The notes under the pieces are model-generated. The model was not told the DNA's origin, searched no databases, and was given only the letters and a program-made list of their open reading frames with translations. This document shows positions 34,646 to 43,487 of a DNA stretch of 45,326 nucleotides, piece by piece. Every line of letters begins with the position of its first letter. Positions within the stretch are counted from its first letter, which is position 1. A program made the position numbers and the translations under genes. Origin of the DNA: Clostridia bacterium (GTDB lineage: Bacteria; Bacillota; Clostridia; Oscillospirales; Acutalibacteraceae); the NCBI GenBank assembly GCA_017410195.1, contig JAFQRF010000062.1, positions 1 to 45,326 of the forward strand, written 5' to 3'.

Positions 34646-34661
34646 ATTATGAGGTGAATTT

Positions 34662-35444
34662 ATGAGAAAAGCGGAAAAGAACAAAAACAGACTGAATTTT
34701 CTTGACGAAATAAGAGGGTTTGCGGTTTTTTGCATGATTTTTTATCATGCATTCTATATTCTCGGCTCTTTTTTCGAACTGGAATGGGCGGCTTATCTTT
34801 TTGATTTCTTTATGCCAGTTCAGCCTTGGTTTGCGGCGATTTTTATTTTTGCCTGCGGAATGTCTTGCACGCTTTCGAAAAATAATCTTAAAAGAGGATT
34901 GATTCTTCTCGGCGTTGCGGTCGGATTTACTCTTGTAACGGTAATTCTTTTGCCTGCTTTGGGATTTGTCGGAACGGAAATTTATTTCGGAATTCTTCAT
35001 CTTCTTGCTGTTTCGGTTTTAACTTATGCGTTGAGCGAAAGAAAGCTGAGAAATATTTCTCCGTTTACGGGAATACTTCTTTGTGCCGTGCTTTATGCAT
35101 TCACAAGCGGAATCTCCGAAGGTGAGTTCGGCTACGGAAGTCTTGTAAGATTCTCTCTTCCCGAAGGGCTTTATGAGCATAATTATCTCATGCCCCTCGG
35201 AATATATTCACCCTCTTTTTATTCGGCGGATTATTTTCCAATATTTCCCAATATTTTTATTTTCTTTTCGGGTGCATTTACAGGAAGAATATGCTCGGAA
35301 AGGGGATATCCCGAATGGATTTATCCCGAAAGAGTACCTTTTTTCGGCGTTCTCGGAAAGCGTTCGTTAATCATTTATATTGTTCATATGCCGGTGATTT
35401 TTGCGGCGGCGTATGTAATAGATTTGTTAATAAATTTGTTTTAG
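34662..35444 (+). CDS. DUF1624 / HGSNAT-like membrane acyltransferase family protein
   Basis: 260 residues with about seven membrane helices. The start RLNFLDEIRGFAVFCMIFYHAFY and the later SADYFPIFPNIFIFFSGAFTG and GKRSLIIYIVHMPV segments match the bacterial DUF1624 family, related to heparan-alpha-glucosaminide N-acetyltransferase and the wider acyltransferase-3 group. The RG...H pattern holds the likely catalytic histidine (YH in helix 1). It probably acetylates an envelope glycan, but that is inferred. GAGGTG precedes ATG 34662. The next gene starts 15 bases later. Confidence 0.82.
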   Translation: MRKAEKNKNRLNFLDEIRGFAVFCMIFYHAFYILGSFFELEWAAYLFDFFMPVQPWFAAIFIFACGMSCTLSKNNLKRGLILLGVAVGFTLVTVILLPALGFVGTEIYFGILHLLAVSVLTYALSERKLRNISPFTGILLCAVLYAFTSGISEGEFGYGSLVRFSLPEGLYEHNYLMPLGIYSPSFYSADYFPIFPNIFIFFSGAFTGRICSERGYPEWIYPERVPFFGVLGKRSLIIYIVHMPVIFAAAYVIDLLINLF

Positions 35445-35459
35445 ATAGGAGATAAAAAC

Positions 35460-36290
35460 ATGAGTGAAGCATGCAGCGGCAATTGCGCAAGCTGTGCAAG
35501 CAATTGCGATTCAAGAAAAGAAGCGCAGGATATGAGAATTCCCTGCGGACCTTTCAGCAGCATCAAAAAAGTAATCGGAGTTGTCAGCGGTAAAGGCGGT
35601 GTCGGTAAATCACTTGTTACCTCGATGCTCGCAAGTGCGATGCAGGCAAGAGGCAACGCCTGCGCCGTGCTTGATGCGGATATAACAGGTCCCTCAATTC
35701 CCAAGTCGTTCGGTATCAAAGAAAGAGCAAAGGCAGACGAAAGCGGACTTCTCCCCGAAGAAAGCAAGACGGGTATCAAGATTATGTCAATTAACCTTCT
35801 TCTTGAGAACGAAGAATCACCCGTAGTATGGAGAGGCCCCGTTATTTCGGGTGTTATCCAGCAGTTCTGGAAGGATGTTGCATGGGGCGATGTTGACTAT
35901 ATGTTTGTTGACATGCCTCCCGGAACAGGCGATGTCTCTCTGACCGTGTTCCAGAATCTTCCCGTTGACGGCATTATTATTGTCACTACTCCTCAGGATC
36001 TTGTTACAATGATTGTCAAAAAAGCTTTCAATATGGCAAAGCTTATGAATATTCCCGTTCTCGGTCTTGTTGAGAATATGAGCTATGTTGTATGCCCCGA
36101 CTGCGGAAAGGAATTCAAGATTTTCGGTGAGAGCAAGATTGATGAAATTGCAGCCGAACTCGGTGTACCTGTTCTTGCAAAGCTCCCCATCGACCCCAAA
36201 ACCGCAGCGCTTGTTGACAAGGGTGCAATTGAGCTTGCTGACGATAAGTATATCGCACCTGCAGTTGACTTTATTTCAAAAATGGATTAA
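35460..36290 (+). CDS. Mrp/NBP35-family Fe-S cluster carrier ATPase
   Basis: 276 residues. Deviant Walker A VVSGKGGVGKSLVTSML at ~40, Walker B-like FVDMPPGTGD, and DADITGPSIP, all typical of the Mrp/ApbC/NBP35 group. It keeps the CPDC cysteine pair (YVVCPDCGKEF) that holds a bridging 4Fe-4S cluster in the dimer, and has an extra N-terminal cysteine cluster (CSGNCASCASNC), as in eukaryotic NBP35 and many anaerobes. Role: ATP-dependent assembly or transfer of Fe-S clusters in the cytoplasm. It lies in a unit with the upstream membrane protein and serS (37-base gap). Confidence 0.94.
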   Translation: MSEACSGNCASCASNCDSRKEAQDMRIPCGPFSSIKKVIGVVSGKGGVGKSLVTSMLASAMQARGNACAVLDADITGPSIPKSFGIKERAKADESGLLPEESKTGIKIMSINLLLENEESPVVWRGPVISGVIQQFWKDVAWGDVDYMFVDMPPGTGDVSLTVFQNLPVDGIIIVTTPQDLVTMIVKKAFNMAKLMNIPVLGLVENMSYVVCPDCGKEFKIFGESKIDEIAAELGVPVLAKLPIDPKTAALVDKGAIELADDKYIAPAVDFISKMD

Positions 36291-36327
36291 AATTACGGAT
36301 ATAAAAACTTTCAGGAGTTGAAAACAA

Positions 36328-37614
36328 ATGCTTGATATCAGATTTGTAAGAGAAAATCCCGATATAGTTAAGGAAAATATAAAGAAAAAGTTTCAGGACA
36401 GCAAGCTTCCTCTTGTTGATGAAGTAATCGAGCTTGATGCTCAGTCAAGAGCAATCAAGACCGAAGCCGACAGCCTCAGAGCTAACCGCAACAAGGTTTC
36501 AAAGGAAATCGGTATGCTAATGGCTCAGGGTAAGAAGGAAGAAGCTATGGCGGCAAAGTCAAAGGTAACCGAGTTTTCCGAAAGACTTGCAGAGTGCGAA
36601 AAGCTTGAAGCAGAGTATTCAGAGAAGGTCACAAAGATTATGATGACCATTCCCAACATCATCGACCCCAGTGTTCCCATCGGTAAGGACGACAGCGAGA
36701 ATGTTGAAGTCACAAAATACGGTGAACCCGTTGTTCCCGATTTCGAAATTCCTTACCATTCAGAAATTATGGAGCGTTTCAACGGTATCGATCTTGATGC
36801 TGCAAGAAACGTTGCGGGTAACGGCTTCTACTACCTTATGGGCGATATCGCGCGTCTTCATTCCGCTGTTATTTCATATGCAAGGGATTTTATGATTGAC
36901 AGAGGGTTTACCTATTGTGTACCTCCCTTTATGATCAGAAGCAATGTTGTAACAGGTGTTATGAGTTTTGCCGAAATGGATGCAATGATGTATAAGATTG
37001 AAGGTGAGGATCTTTATCTTATCGGCACAAGCGAGCATTCAATGATCGGTAAATATATCGATACAATCGTTAACGAAGACACCCTTCCCCACACTCTCAC
37101 AAGTTATTCACCCTGTTTCCGAAAGGAAAAGGGTGCACACGGCATCGAAGAGAGAGGTGTTTACAGAATTCATCAGTTCGAAAAACAGGAAATGATTGTT
37201 GTCTGTAAGCCCGAAGACAGTATGATGTGGTTTGACAAGCTCTGGCAGAATACGGTTGACCTTTTCCGTTCGCTCGATATTCCCGTCAGAACTCTTGAAT
37301 GCTGTTCAGGCGACCTTGCTGATCTTAAGGTCAAGTCCTTTGACGTTGAAGCCTGGTCACCCAGACAGAAGAAGTATTTCGAAGTCGGTTCCTGCTCAAA
37401 CCTCGGCGATGCTCAGGCACGCAGACTCAAAATCAGAGTCAACGGCAAGGACGGCAAGTATTTTGCACACACCCTCAACAATACTGTTGTTGCTCCTCCC
37501 AGAATGCTTATTGCATTCCTTGAGAACAATCTCAACGAAGACGGCAGTGTGAATGTTCCCGTTGCGCTCAGACCTTATATGGGCGGCAAGGAAAAGCTTG
37601 TTCCCGTTAAATAA
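36328..37614 (+). CDS. serS: Seryl-tRNA synthetase
   Basis: 428 residues, full length. The N-terminal antiparallel coiled-coil arm that binds the tRNA-Ser long arm covers ~25-105. Class II core: TSEHSMIGKYI, motif 2 FRKEKGAHGIEERGVYRIHQF, serine-site ECCSGDLADLKVKSFDVEAW, and motif 3 NNTVVAPPRMLIAFLENN. AGGAG precedes ATG 36328. No T-box lies before it, since the gap to the Mrp gene is short. A hairpin 165 bases beyond its stop is the nearest possible terminator. Confidence 0.97.
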   Translation: MLDIRFVRENPDIVKENIKKKFQDSKLPLVDEVIELDAQSRAIKTEADSLRANRNKVSKEIGMLMAQGKKEEAMAAKSKVTEFSERLAECEKLEAEYSEKVTKIMMTIPNIIDPSVPIGKDDSENVEVTKYGEPVVPDFEIPYHSEIMERFNGIDLDAARNVAGNGFYYLMGDIARLHSAVISYARDFMIDRGFTYCVPPFMIRSNVVTGVMSFAEMDAMMYKIEGEDLYLIGTSEHSMIGKYIDTIVNEDTLPHTLTSYSPCFRKEKGAHGIEERGVYRIHQFEKQEMIVVCKPEDSMMWFDKLWQNTVDLFRSLDIPVRTLECCSGDLADLKVKSFDVEAWSPRQKKYFEVGSCSNLGDAQARRLKIRVNGKDGKYFAHTLNNTVVAPPRMLIAFLENNLNEDGSVNVPVALRPYMGGKEKLVPVK

Positions 37615-37658
37615 AGTGATTTAGGACACAGCAAGGAAAGATGCGTAAGAATAAGGGT

Positions 37659-37859
37659 CTGTCTCACGGAGATGAAGAAGCCGTTTTCTTTTAATGCAAG
37701 GCGTAAAAAATGCGTCAAATCGGAAAATTGCTAAAATAAAACATGAAATAATCTGTTTTAATTGTATATCGTAATTAAAATGGCTTGCAAAGGTTGGGTT
37801 TCCTCTGCAAGCCATATTTATTTTATTCTGTTTCATTTGGTTTTCGTTGCGTGAGACAG
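37659..37859. mobile_element. MITE-like remnant with 10-base terminal inverted repeats
   Basis: CTGTCTCACG (37659-37668) and CGTGAGACAG (37850-37859) are perfect inverted copies bounding 201 bases of A+T-rich non-coding DNA. No transposase and no clear target duplication. Confidence 0.5.
37780..37815. terminator. Hairpin downstream of serS
   Basis: Fourteen-base stem with one mismatch, 37780-37793 with 37802-37815, then ATTTATTTTATT. It may act as a weak terminator for serS or the minus-strand unit; it lies inside the element bounded at 37659 and 37859. Confidence 0.55.
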
Positions 37860-37869
37860 CAAATTTTAA

Positions 37870-38325
37870 TTATTGTGTAATAGTCAGACGGTAAAACGAA
37901 GGTCTTTCGGGATTTCTTATATCGGGCATGTTAAAATTATCGGAACTAACGAAATTCCTTATGACATTAACCGATAAATCGGAAACAGAAACGGTTTTAT
38001 TATGAATTACCGGGCTTTCGTCGTATTCGTAATAAAAATCAAGCCACACATTCCATAATTCAACCGAATCTGCATTTTTTAAAACGATTTTTATGTATTC
38101 TATAAGATTTTTTGCACGGCCGTCAGTATAGTTCCATTCAAGGCATACTCCGAATTTTTTATCGGAATAGCTTTGAGTATCCTTGAAACTGTTAAGAAAG
38201 AAATTGTCATCAGCCCCGCCGTCGAATATTTCTCCGGTATCAACATTGATTTCAATAGGGTATTCTTTTGAAGGTGAATAATTTTCAAGCGGACAGTCTG
38301 ATGTTAAAAATATACATTTACTCAT
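37870..38325 (-). CDS. Hypothetical protein (151 aa)
   Basis: Not recognised. 151 residues, acidic, no signal peptide and no membrane helix. Starts SKCIFLTSDCPLENYSPSKEYP, has aromatic-rich middle (ELWNVWLDFYYEYDESPVIHN) and ends SFYRLTITQ. ATG 38325 follows GAGG that overlaps the end of the previous gene, 9 bases away, so it is the third gene of the SGNH unit. Size and composition are like contact-system immunity proteins, but no toxin is nearby, so this stays speculative. Confidence 0.75.
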   Translation of the reverse strand: MSKCIFLTSDCPLENYSPSKEYPIEINVDTGEIFDGGADDNFFLNSFKDTQSYSDKKFGVCLEWNYTDGRAKNLIEYIKIVLKNADSVELWNVWLDFYYEYDESPVIHNKTVSVSDLSVNVIRNFVSSDNFNMPDIRNPERPSFYRLTITQ

Positions 38326-38334
38326 ATTTATCCT

Positions 38335-38751
38335 CTATTCTTCCGCCACAAAAATCATATCGCCTTCATGATATATTTCGAGAATACATTCATAATGCCG
38401 GCGGTTATGCAAAAGATAACCGCTGAGTTTTGTTGAGTTATATCCGTACGTTTCATCCATAACGCAAAAACCGAGCGGAACAAATTTTTTAATAAAATCC
38501 TTCAGAAACAGTTTCTCGCCCGTGAAGGTGCCGATGTTTCCGCAAAAATCAAGGAGATATGCATAGCTGTAATCCCATCTAACATTATGGAATTCAACGT
38601 AACCGTCCGGCTGACTGCAGGGCGGTGTTGTTTTTATAATTCCAGACTGCGTGCGCATGACAATGTTATTTACGGTTGTTTCGAAAGAAATAACATTCAT
38701 GTCGTGAAGACTGTACGGTGCGTTAATATTTTCTCTGATTGTTCTAACCAT
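38335..38751 (-). CDS. Hypothetical protein (138 aa)
   Basis: Not recognised. 138 residues, predicted cytoplasmic, beta-rich. It carries YSLHDMNVISFE near the start, then DGYVEFHNVRWDYSYAYLLDF, FLKDFIKKF and a YECILEIYHEGDMIFV C-terminus. This is a pattern I associate loosely with small orphan proteins of Clostridia. ATG 38751 follows GAGAGG. It lies 18 bases after the SGNH gene and 9 before the 151-residue gene, so they are likely cotranscribed. Confidence 0.75.
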   Translation of the reverse strand: MVRTIRENINAPYSLHDMNVISFETTVNNIVMRTQSGIIKTTPPCSQPDGYVEFHNVRWDYSYAYLLDFCGNIGTFTGEKLFLKDFIKKFVPLGFCVMDETYGYNSTKLSGYLLHNRRHYECILEIYHEGDMIFVAEE

Positions 38752-38769
38752 TGATTTGCCTCTCGTAAA

Positions 38770-39621
38770 TTAGCCGAAAATCCCCGTAAAGAAATTATAT
38801 ATAACCGAAATCGCGTTGAATACAAATCCCGCAATTCTTAAAGTTGAAGTGAAGATTGCGGAAATCTCTATATCCTTGCCTTTTACGGCAATGACGGGAG
38901 CAGCATCGCTTCCGAGGCTGATTTCATAAAGCTTGTCAAGAATAACATTTGCAATTATCTCGTTGCCATTTGCGCTGGGATGTATTTCATCGTCTGCGTA
39001 GTTTGCCATATCGTCGCCGAGTGCCGATGCAACATCAACAACAACGATTTCACCCGGATTTTCGGTGTTATACTTTTCGATTGCAGCATTGATTCTGTCT
39101 GCGCCCTGCTGATAAGGCGCTCTCAGATAACCCGACTGCGGATTATAAAGCGTTTGCATAAGAATAACCGCATCTGCATTATGCGAATTGATGATATCAA
39201 CTATTTTGCAGAAATTGGTGTAAAAGCCTTCTGCAATTCGGTCGAATTCGGTGTGGTCACCCAGAACAATTGAGTCAAACATAAGGTCAATAAGGTTGCT
39301 CATAAGGAAATCGTTGCCACCGATTGAGATGCTGATAATATCTGCCTTTTTAAGATCGGCAATTACCGTTTCATCGCTTAAACGGTTTATGAGATTTGTT
39401 GTTGTGTGACCGGGAACCGAGTGGTTGACATAATCGTAGCCGTTGGTATCTGCAACGATTTTTCCGTAGCAGGCTTCACGGGAATTTGTAAGACCTGAGC
39501 CGTATGCTATCGAATCGCCGAGTACAAGATAAAACGGTTTTTCGCCTTCTGCATATCCGCAAACCGTAAATATACAGAATATCATTGCGATGCTGAGAAT
39601 AAATGCAGTAAATTTTTTCAT
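38770..39621 (-). CDS. Secreted SGNH/GDSL-family hydrolase with C-terminal hydrophobic tail
   Basis: 283 residues. Signal peptide FTAFILSIAMIFCIFTVCGYA-E. SGNH blocks: nucleophile serine in LVLGDSIAYGSG, glycine in NHSVPGHTT, asparagine in SIGGNDF, and the Asp/His pair in DDEIHPSANG. It is expected to act outside the cell as an esterase, for example deacetylating carbohydrates. The last ~28 residues (SAIFTSTLRIAGFVFN then ISVIYNFFTGIFG) form a hydrophobic or amphipathic helix that may hold the enzyme at the membrane. AAAGGAGAG precedes ATG 39621. Confidence 0.9.
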   Translation of the reverse strand: MKKFTAFILSIAMIFCIFTVCGYAEGEKPFYLVLGDSIAYGSGLTNSREACYGKIVADTNGYDYVNHSVPGHTTTNLINRLSDETVIADLKKADIISISIGGNDFLMSNLIDLMFDSIVLGDHTEFDRIAEGFYTNFCKIVDIINSHNADAVILMQTLYNPQSGYLRAPYQQGADRINAAIEKYNTENPGEIVVVDVASALGDDMANYADDEIHPSANGNEIIANVILDKLYEISLGSDAAPVIAVKGKDIEISAIFTSTLRIAGFVFNAISVIYNFFTGIFG

Positions 39622-39651
39622 TTTTAAATCTCTCCTTTTTCCTTTTTCTTA

Positions 39652-39680
39652 AATATATCATCATATTTTTTTGGGGTCAA
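39652..39680 (-). promoter_or_regulatory. Sigma-A-type promoter for the SGNH unit
   Basis: On the minus strand TTGACC (39675-39680), 17 bases, TATATT (39652-39657), 31 bases before ATG 39621. Confidence 0.6.
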
Positions 39681-39755
39681 TATGTATTTTTTCAGCTTTG
39701 AAACAATACTGCCGTATGTTGAATAAAATTAAACATATTGGTTTGAATTTCGTTA

Positions 39756-39784
39756 TTGAAACACTGAAAAATTCAAAGTATAAT
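39756..39784 (+). promoter_or_regulatory. Sigma-A-type promoter for the second GH3 gene
   Basis: TTGAAA at 39756-39761, 17 bases, perfect TATAAT at 39779-39784, 32 bases before ATG 39816. Confidence 0.75.
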
Positions 39785-39815
39785 AAAATTAAGAATTGAA
39801 CAAAGAGGTGTTTCA

Positions 39816-42419
39816 ATGAAAAAGAAATTTTTAAAGATTATTTCCCTGACACTTGTATTATCGCTTCTGATTGGCAATATTGCTTTTGCAACAAGCGGTG
39901 ATGTTGACCCTGAAATTATAGCAGAAACAAAAGAAACCGCAATCCGGATTGAAAGTGAAGGAATTGTTCTTCTCAAAAACGAAGATAATTTTCTTCCTCT
40001 TGAAAACAAAAAGGTAAATGTCTTTGGTGCAGGTTCGGTTTGCCCGTTTTTCGGAGGAGCAGGCTCCGGTGCGATAACAACCGATGATCCCGTTACTCTT
40101 TACGAAGCATTTGAAGCAGAAGGCATTGAGTATAACACAGAGCTTCGCGCTCTTTATGAGAAGCATTGCCTTTCAAATGAGCTGCCCAAAACCGATAACA
40201 CGGTTATCAATAATCTTCTGCAGGTGCTTCTTGCAAAGAATACCCTTGAAGAAATGAACCCGAAGTATCTCACGAATGAGCTTCTTAAGAGTGCGGCTGA
40301 GTTTTCGGATACGGCGATAATCGTTATCAGCAGAACAAGTGCGGAGGGTACAGACCATACGGTTGAAACTCTCAGCTTATCCGACGATGAAAAAGCAATG
40401 GTTGAAAAAGTAACATCCTCATTCGGCAATGTTGTTGTTCTTTTCAATATCGGCAATGTTATGGAAATGGGTTGGATTGATGAATACGACAGCATCAAAG
40501 CAGCGGCGATTATCTGGATTCCCGGTGAATTCGGCATGATGGCTGTGCCTCATATGCTTGACGGTAAGGTCAATCCCTCGGGCAGACTGACCGATACAAT
40601 AGCATACAGCATCGACGATCACCCCTCAAGCGAATGCTTTGGCAGCAACGATTATAATGGCGGCGAGCATTTTGTTGAATACTACGAAGGCATCTATATC
40701 GGCTACCGCTATTTTGAAACATTCGCAAAAGACAAGGTGCAGTATCCTTTCGGCTACGGTCTTTCTTATACAAGCTTCGAAAAGCAGGTTGTTTCAACTG
40801 ATTTTGATGCTGAAAATATAACCGTAAAAGTCAAAGTCACTAACACAGGTGACATAGCAGGCAAAGAAGTCGTTCAGCTCTATTACAGCGCACCTTATAT
40901 TGAAGGCGGCATTGAAAAGAGTGCAATCTGTCTGGGCGGTTTTGCAAAAACAGATATGCTCGACCCCAATGAAAGCGAAACACTCACAATCTCATTCAAA
41001 ACGGACGATATGGCGTCCTATGATCATAAAAACAATGAGGCTTGGGTACTTGAAAAGGGTACATATAAAATCATTGTTGCAAACGATGTAAGAAATCATA
41101 TTGCGGAATATGAATATAAGGTCAGAGATACAAAAATAATCAAAAACGATTCCGCAACGGGAACGGAAATTGAAAATCTTTTTGATGATGTTTACAGCGG
41201 ATATGAGATTATGTCGAGAGCCGACTTTGAGGGTACATATCCCGAACTCCGTAAGCTTGATAAGAAAGACTATCTGATTGATGTTGACAAAACTCCCGAC
41301 CCCGTAACAGAGGGCGAAGCGCCGAAAATGGGTGTTAAATACGACAAAACCATTACTTTGCAGGATGTTGCGGAGGATGAAACACTTTGGGATGCATTCC
41401 TTGATCAGCTTACGCTTGACGAAATGACAATGCTTGTTATCAACGGCGGCTATGAAACTCACGGTGTTGAGCGTCTCGGAATTCCTCATACAATGGATAA
41501 TGACGGACCTTCAAGTGTTAAAGGCAGAAATGGTCTTGTTTATACCGACAGCGGTACGGCTTATCCATGTGCAACCGCAATCGGATGCACATGGAATGTC
41601 GAGCTTGCTTATGAAATGGGTAAGGGTGCAGGTAAGGAAGCTGCAGATATGGGTACGGATACATGGTATGCACCCGGTGCAAATATTCACCGCAATCCCA
41701 GAGGCGGAAGAAACTTTGAGTATTTTTCGGAAGACCCTGTAATCTCGGGAATAATGGCGGCTGAAATCATCAATGGTGCGAACTCTGAAAGTCTTGTTAC
41801 AACAATAAAGCATTTTGCTCTCAATGACCAGGAATCACACAGAAACGGGATTTTTACCTGGTGCGATGAACAGACAATGCGTGAAATTTATCTCAAGGCG
41901 TTTGAAATTCCCGTCAAGGAAGCTAATCCGAAGGGGATTATGTCGGCATATAACCGTATAGGTACAAAATGGTGCGGTTCAAGCTCTGCACTTCTTAAAG
42001 ATTTACTTCGCAGCGAATGGGGATTTGAAGGATTCGTTGTTTCCGACTATTCTTCAAACTTCACGGGCGGAGGATATATGAGTCCTGTTCTTGCGGTTTA
42101 TAACGGCAACGATACCATTCTTTCCGGTATGTGGGCATTGCAGGCTGTGCAGCATAAGGCTGCTGTGAAACTTGCTTATGCAAAAGACCCCGTCGGATTT
42201 GGCAATGCTCTGCGTGAAGCCTGCAAGAATCTCTGCATAATGAAAATGGAAACAAAGGCATTCAAAAATCCCGAAATAACCTACGATTCTTCGCTTATCG
42301 GTTCACTTGATACGTTTGATGATTGGGAGTTTGAATTCCCGTATATTTTCACACTTATAAGATTTGTTTTTAACAATATTCTTAATGTCGTTATTTATGC
42401 ATTCAGATTTATTCTGTAA
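39816..42419 (+). CDS. Second secreted GH3 beta-glucosidase, permuted, with C-terminal helix
   Basis: 867 residues, paralog of the enzyme at 13364-15862 along its length and with the same reversed order: signal peptide (LKIISLTLVLSLLIGNIAFA), GH3 C-domain (IRIESEGIVLLKNEDNFLPL), fibronectin-III-like domain (YPFGYGLSYTSFEK), then the catalytic barrel (RLGIPHTMDNDGPSSVKG, NIHRNPRGGRNFEYFSEDP, KHFALNDQES). Nucleophile aspartate is D744 in FVVSDYS. Unlike the first copy it ends with a hydrophobic tail (IFTLIRFVFNNILNVVIYAF) resembling that of the SGNH hydrolase. Expected: removal of terminal beta-glucose or xylose at the cell surface. It precedes an alpha/beta hydrolase by 28 bases. Confidence 0.93.
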   Translation: MKKKFLKIISLTLVLSLLIGNIAFATSGDVDPEIIAETKETAIRIESEGIVLLKNEDNFLPLENKKVNVFGAGSVCPFFGGAGSGAITTDDPVTLYEAFEAEGIEYNTELRALYEKHCLSNELPKTDNTVINNLLQVLLAKNTLEEMNPKYLTNELLKSAAEFSDTAIIVISRTSAEGTDHTVETLSLSDDEKAMVEKVTSSFGNVVVLFNIGNVMEMGWIDEYDSIKAAAIIWIPGEFGMMAVPHMLDGKVNPSGRLTDTIAYSIDDHPSSECFGSNDYNGGEHFVEYYEGIYIGYRYFETFAKDKVQYPFGYGLSYTSFEKQVVSTDFDAENITVKVKVTNTGDIAGKEVVQLYYSAPYIEGGIEKSAICLGGFAKTDMLDPNESETLTISFKTDDMASYDHKNNEAWVLEKGTYKIIVANDVRNHIAEYEYKVRDTKIIKNDSATGTEIENLFDDVYSGYEIMSRADFEGTYPELRKLDKKDYLIDVDKTPDPVTEGEAPKMGVKYDKTITLQDVAEDETLWDAFLDQLTLDEMTMLVINGGYETHGVERLGIPHTMDNDGPSSVKGRNGLVYTDSGTAYPCATAIGCTWNVELAYEMGKGAGKEAADMGTDTWYAPGANIHRNPRGGRNFEYFSEDPVISGIMAAEIINGANSESLVTTIKHFALNDQESHRNGIFTWCDEQTMREIYLKAFEIPVKEANPKGIMSAYNRIGTKWCGSSSALLKDLLRSEWGFEGFVVSDYSSNFTGGGYMSPVLAVYNGNDTILSGMWALQAVQHKAAVKLAYAKDPVGFGNALREACKNLCIMKMETKAFKNPEITYDSSLIGSLDTFDDWEFEFPYIFTLIRFVFNNILNVVIYAFRFIL

Positions 42420-42447
42420 TTCAATTTTTATAGGAGGAGAGAGAAAT

Positions 42448-43332
42448 ATGTTACAGATTTTGCAAAGAATTATTGCTGTTATCCTTTCATCGTTTAGCGT
42501 TTTTTCAACCTTTATAGGCGGCTTATCATTTGAAGAATACGACATATTTAAAAATCTTGCTTATGGTGAAGCCGAAAGAAATATCATGGATATCTATGTA
42601 CCCGAATCTGCATATAACAATGAACACAACGGTGTTATTCTTTATATTCACGGAGGTTCGTGGACAGGCGGCAACAAAGAGGATATGGCGGAAAAATGCG
42701 AGAGATTTGCAAAGAAAGGGTATATCACCGCAACGATGAATTATACCCTCTATGCAGACGGCCTTTTCGGCAAAGTAACAGCTCTTACAATGTGTGACGA
42801 AATAGATATGGCGATTGACAGAATCAAAGCTTTTTCAGATGAAAATGAGCTTAATATAACGAAGCTTGCTGTTTCAGGCTATTCTGCTGGTGCGCATCTT
42901 TCGATGCTCTACGGCTTTTCGAGAGCTGATGAATCATCGATTGAACTTGTGTTTACTGCAAATCAGGTCGGTCCTTCGGATTTTCATGCAGAAGTATGGG
43001 GCAGCACTAATCTTGCCGGCATGCTTTCCGGAATTGAAATTACGGATGAGATGATTGCAAACGGTGAAGCTGAAAAAGTTATAAATCTTGTTTCTCCGAC
43101 CGCTTATGTATCCGAAGATACTGTTCCTTCAATCCTTGCTTACGGCGGCACGGATATGATTGTTCCGTCGGGTAACGCCGAAAGAATAAAGGCTGCTTTT
43201 GAAAATACAGGTGCGGTACATAACTTCATTCTCTATCCGCTTTCCAATCACGGTCTGGGTCTTGATCCGCTTTGTGAAATGGAATATATCAATACCGTTG
43301 AGCAGTATTGCGTTAATTATTTCGGATATTGA
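42448..43332 (+). CDS. Alpha/beta hydrolase (esterase family), probably membrane-anchored
   Basis: 294 residues from ATG 42448, after AGGAGGAG. The N-terminal helix LQILQRIIAVILSSFSVFS lacks a clear cleavage site. The catalytic fold shows the oxyanion HGGSW, nucleophile elbow GYSAGAH, acid in GGTDMIVP and histidine in SNHGLG, the layout of BD-FAE/carbohydrate esterase-like members. Probably removes acyl groups from glycans next to the glucosidase encoded upstream. The longer open frame from 42364 overlaps the GH3 gene and has no ribosome site. Confidence 0.88.
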   Translation: MLQILQRIIAVILSSFSVFSTFIGGLSFEEYDIFKNLAYGEAERNIMDIYVPESAYNNEHNGVILYIHGGSWTGGNKEDMAEKCERFAKKGYITATMNYTLYADGLFGKVTALTMCDEIDMAIDRIKAFSDENELNITKLAVSGYSAGAHLSMLYGFSRADESSIELVFTANQVGPSDFHAEVWGSTNLAGMLSGIEITDEMIANGEAEKVINLVSPTAYVSEDTVPSILAYGGTDMIVPSGNAERIKAAFENTGAVHNFILYPLSNHGLGLDPLCEMEYINTVEQYCVNYFGY

Positions 43333-43452
43333 TTTGTAAGAATTATTAAAACTGTGCTATGTAAGTCGGTTACAGCAAAACAAATGACTGTAAATGTATC
43401 TGCCAAGGGGCGTCTTTTAGCCGCCTTCCGATATGACAGCATAAGCAATTTT

Positions 43453-43487
43453 GAAACGGTATAACCTCGGTTATGCCGTTTCTTTTT
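43453..43487 (+). terminator. Terminator overlapping the recombinase stop codon
   Basis: Stem GAAACGGTATAA (43453-43464) with TTATGCCGTTTC (43471-43482), one G-U pair, loop CCTCGG, then TTTTT. It ends the GH3-esterase unit at some distance. The stop codon of the minus-strand recombinase lies in the right arm. Confidence 0.7.

Noticed and set aside
33993-34661. S-box or cobalamin riboswitch for the metH unit
   Set aside because: The metH-side gap is 4 bases and the 119-base gtrA leader region shows only promoters; no conserved riboswitch core seen.
37650-37668. GGTCTG on the minus strand as a third ECF site
   Set aside because: No ACG at the matching distance and it overlaps the inverted-repeat end.
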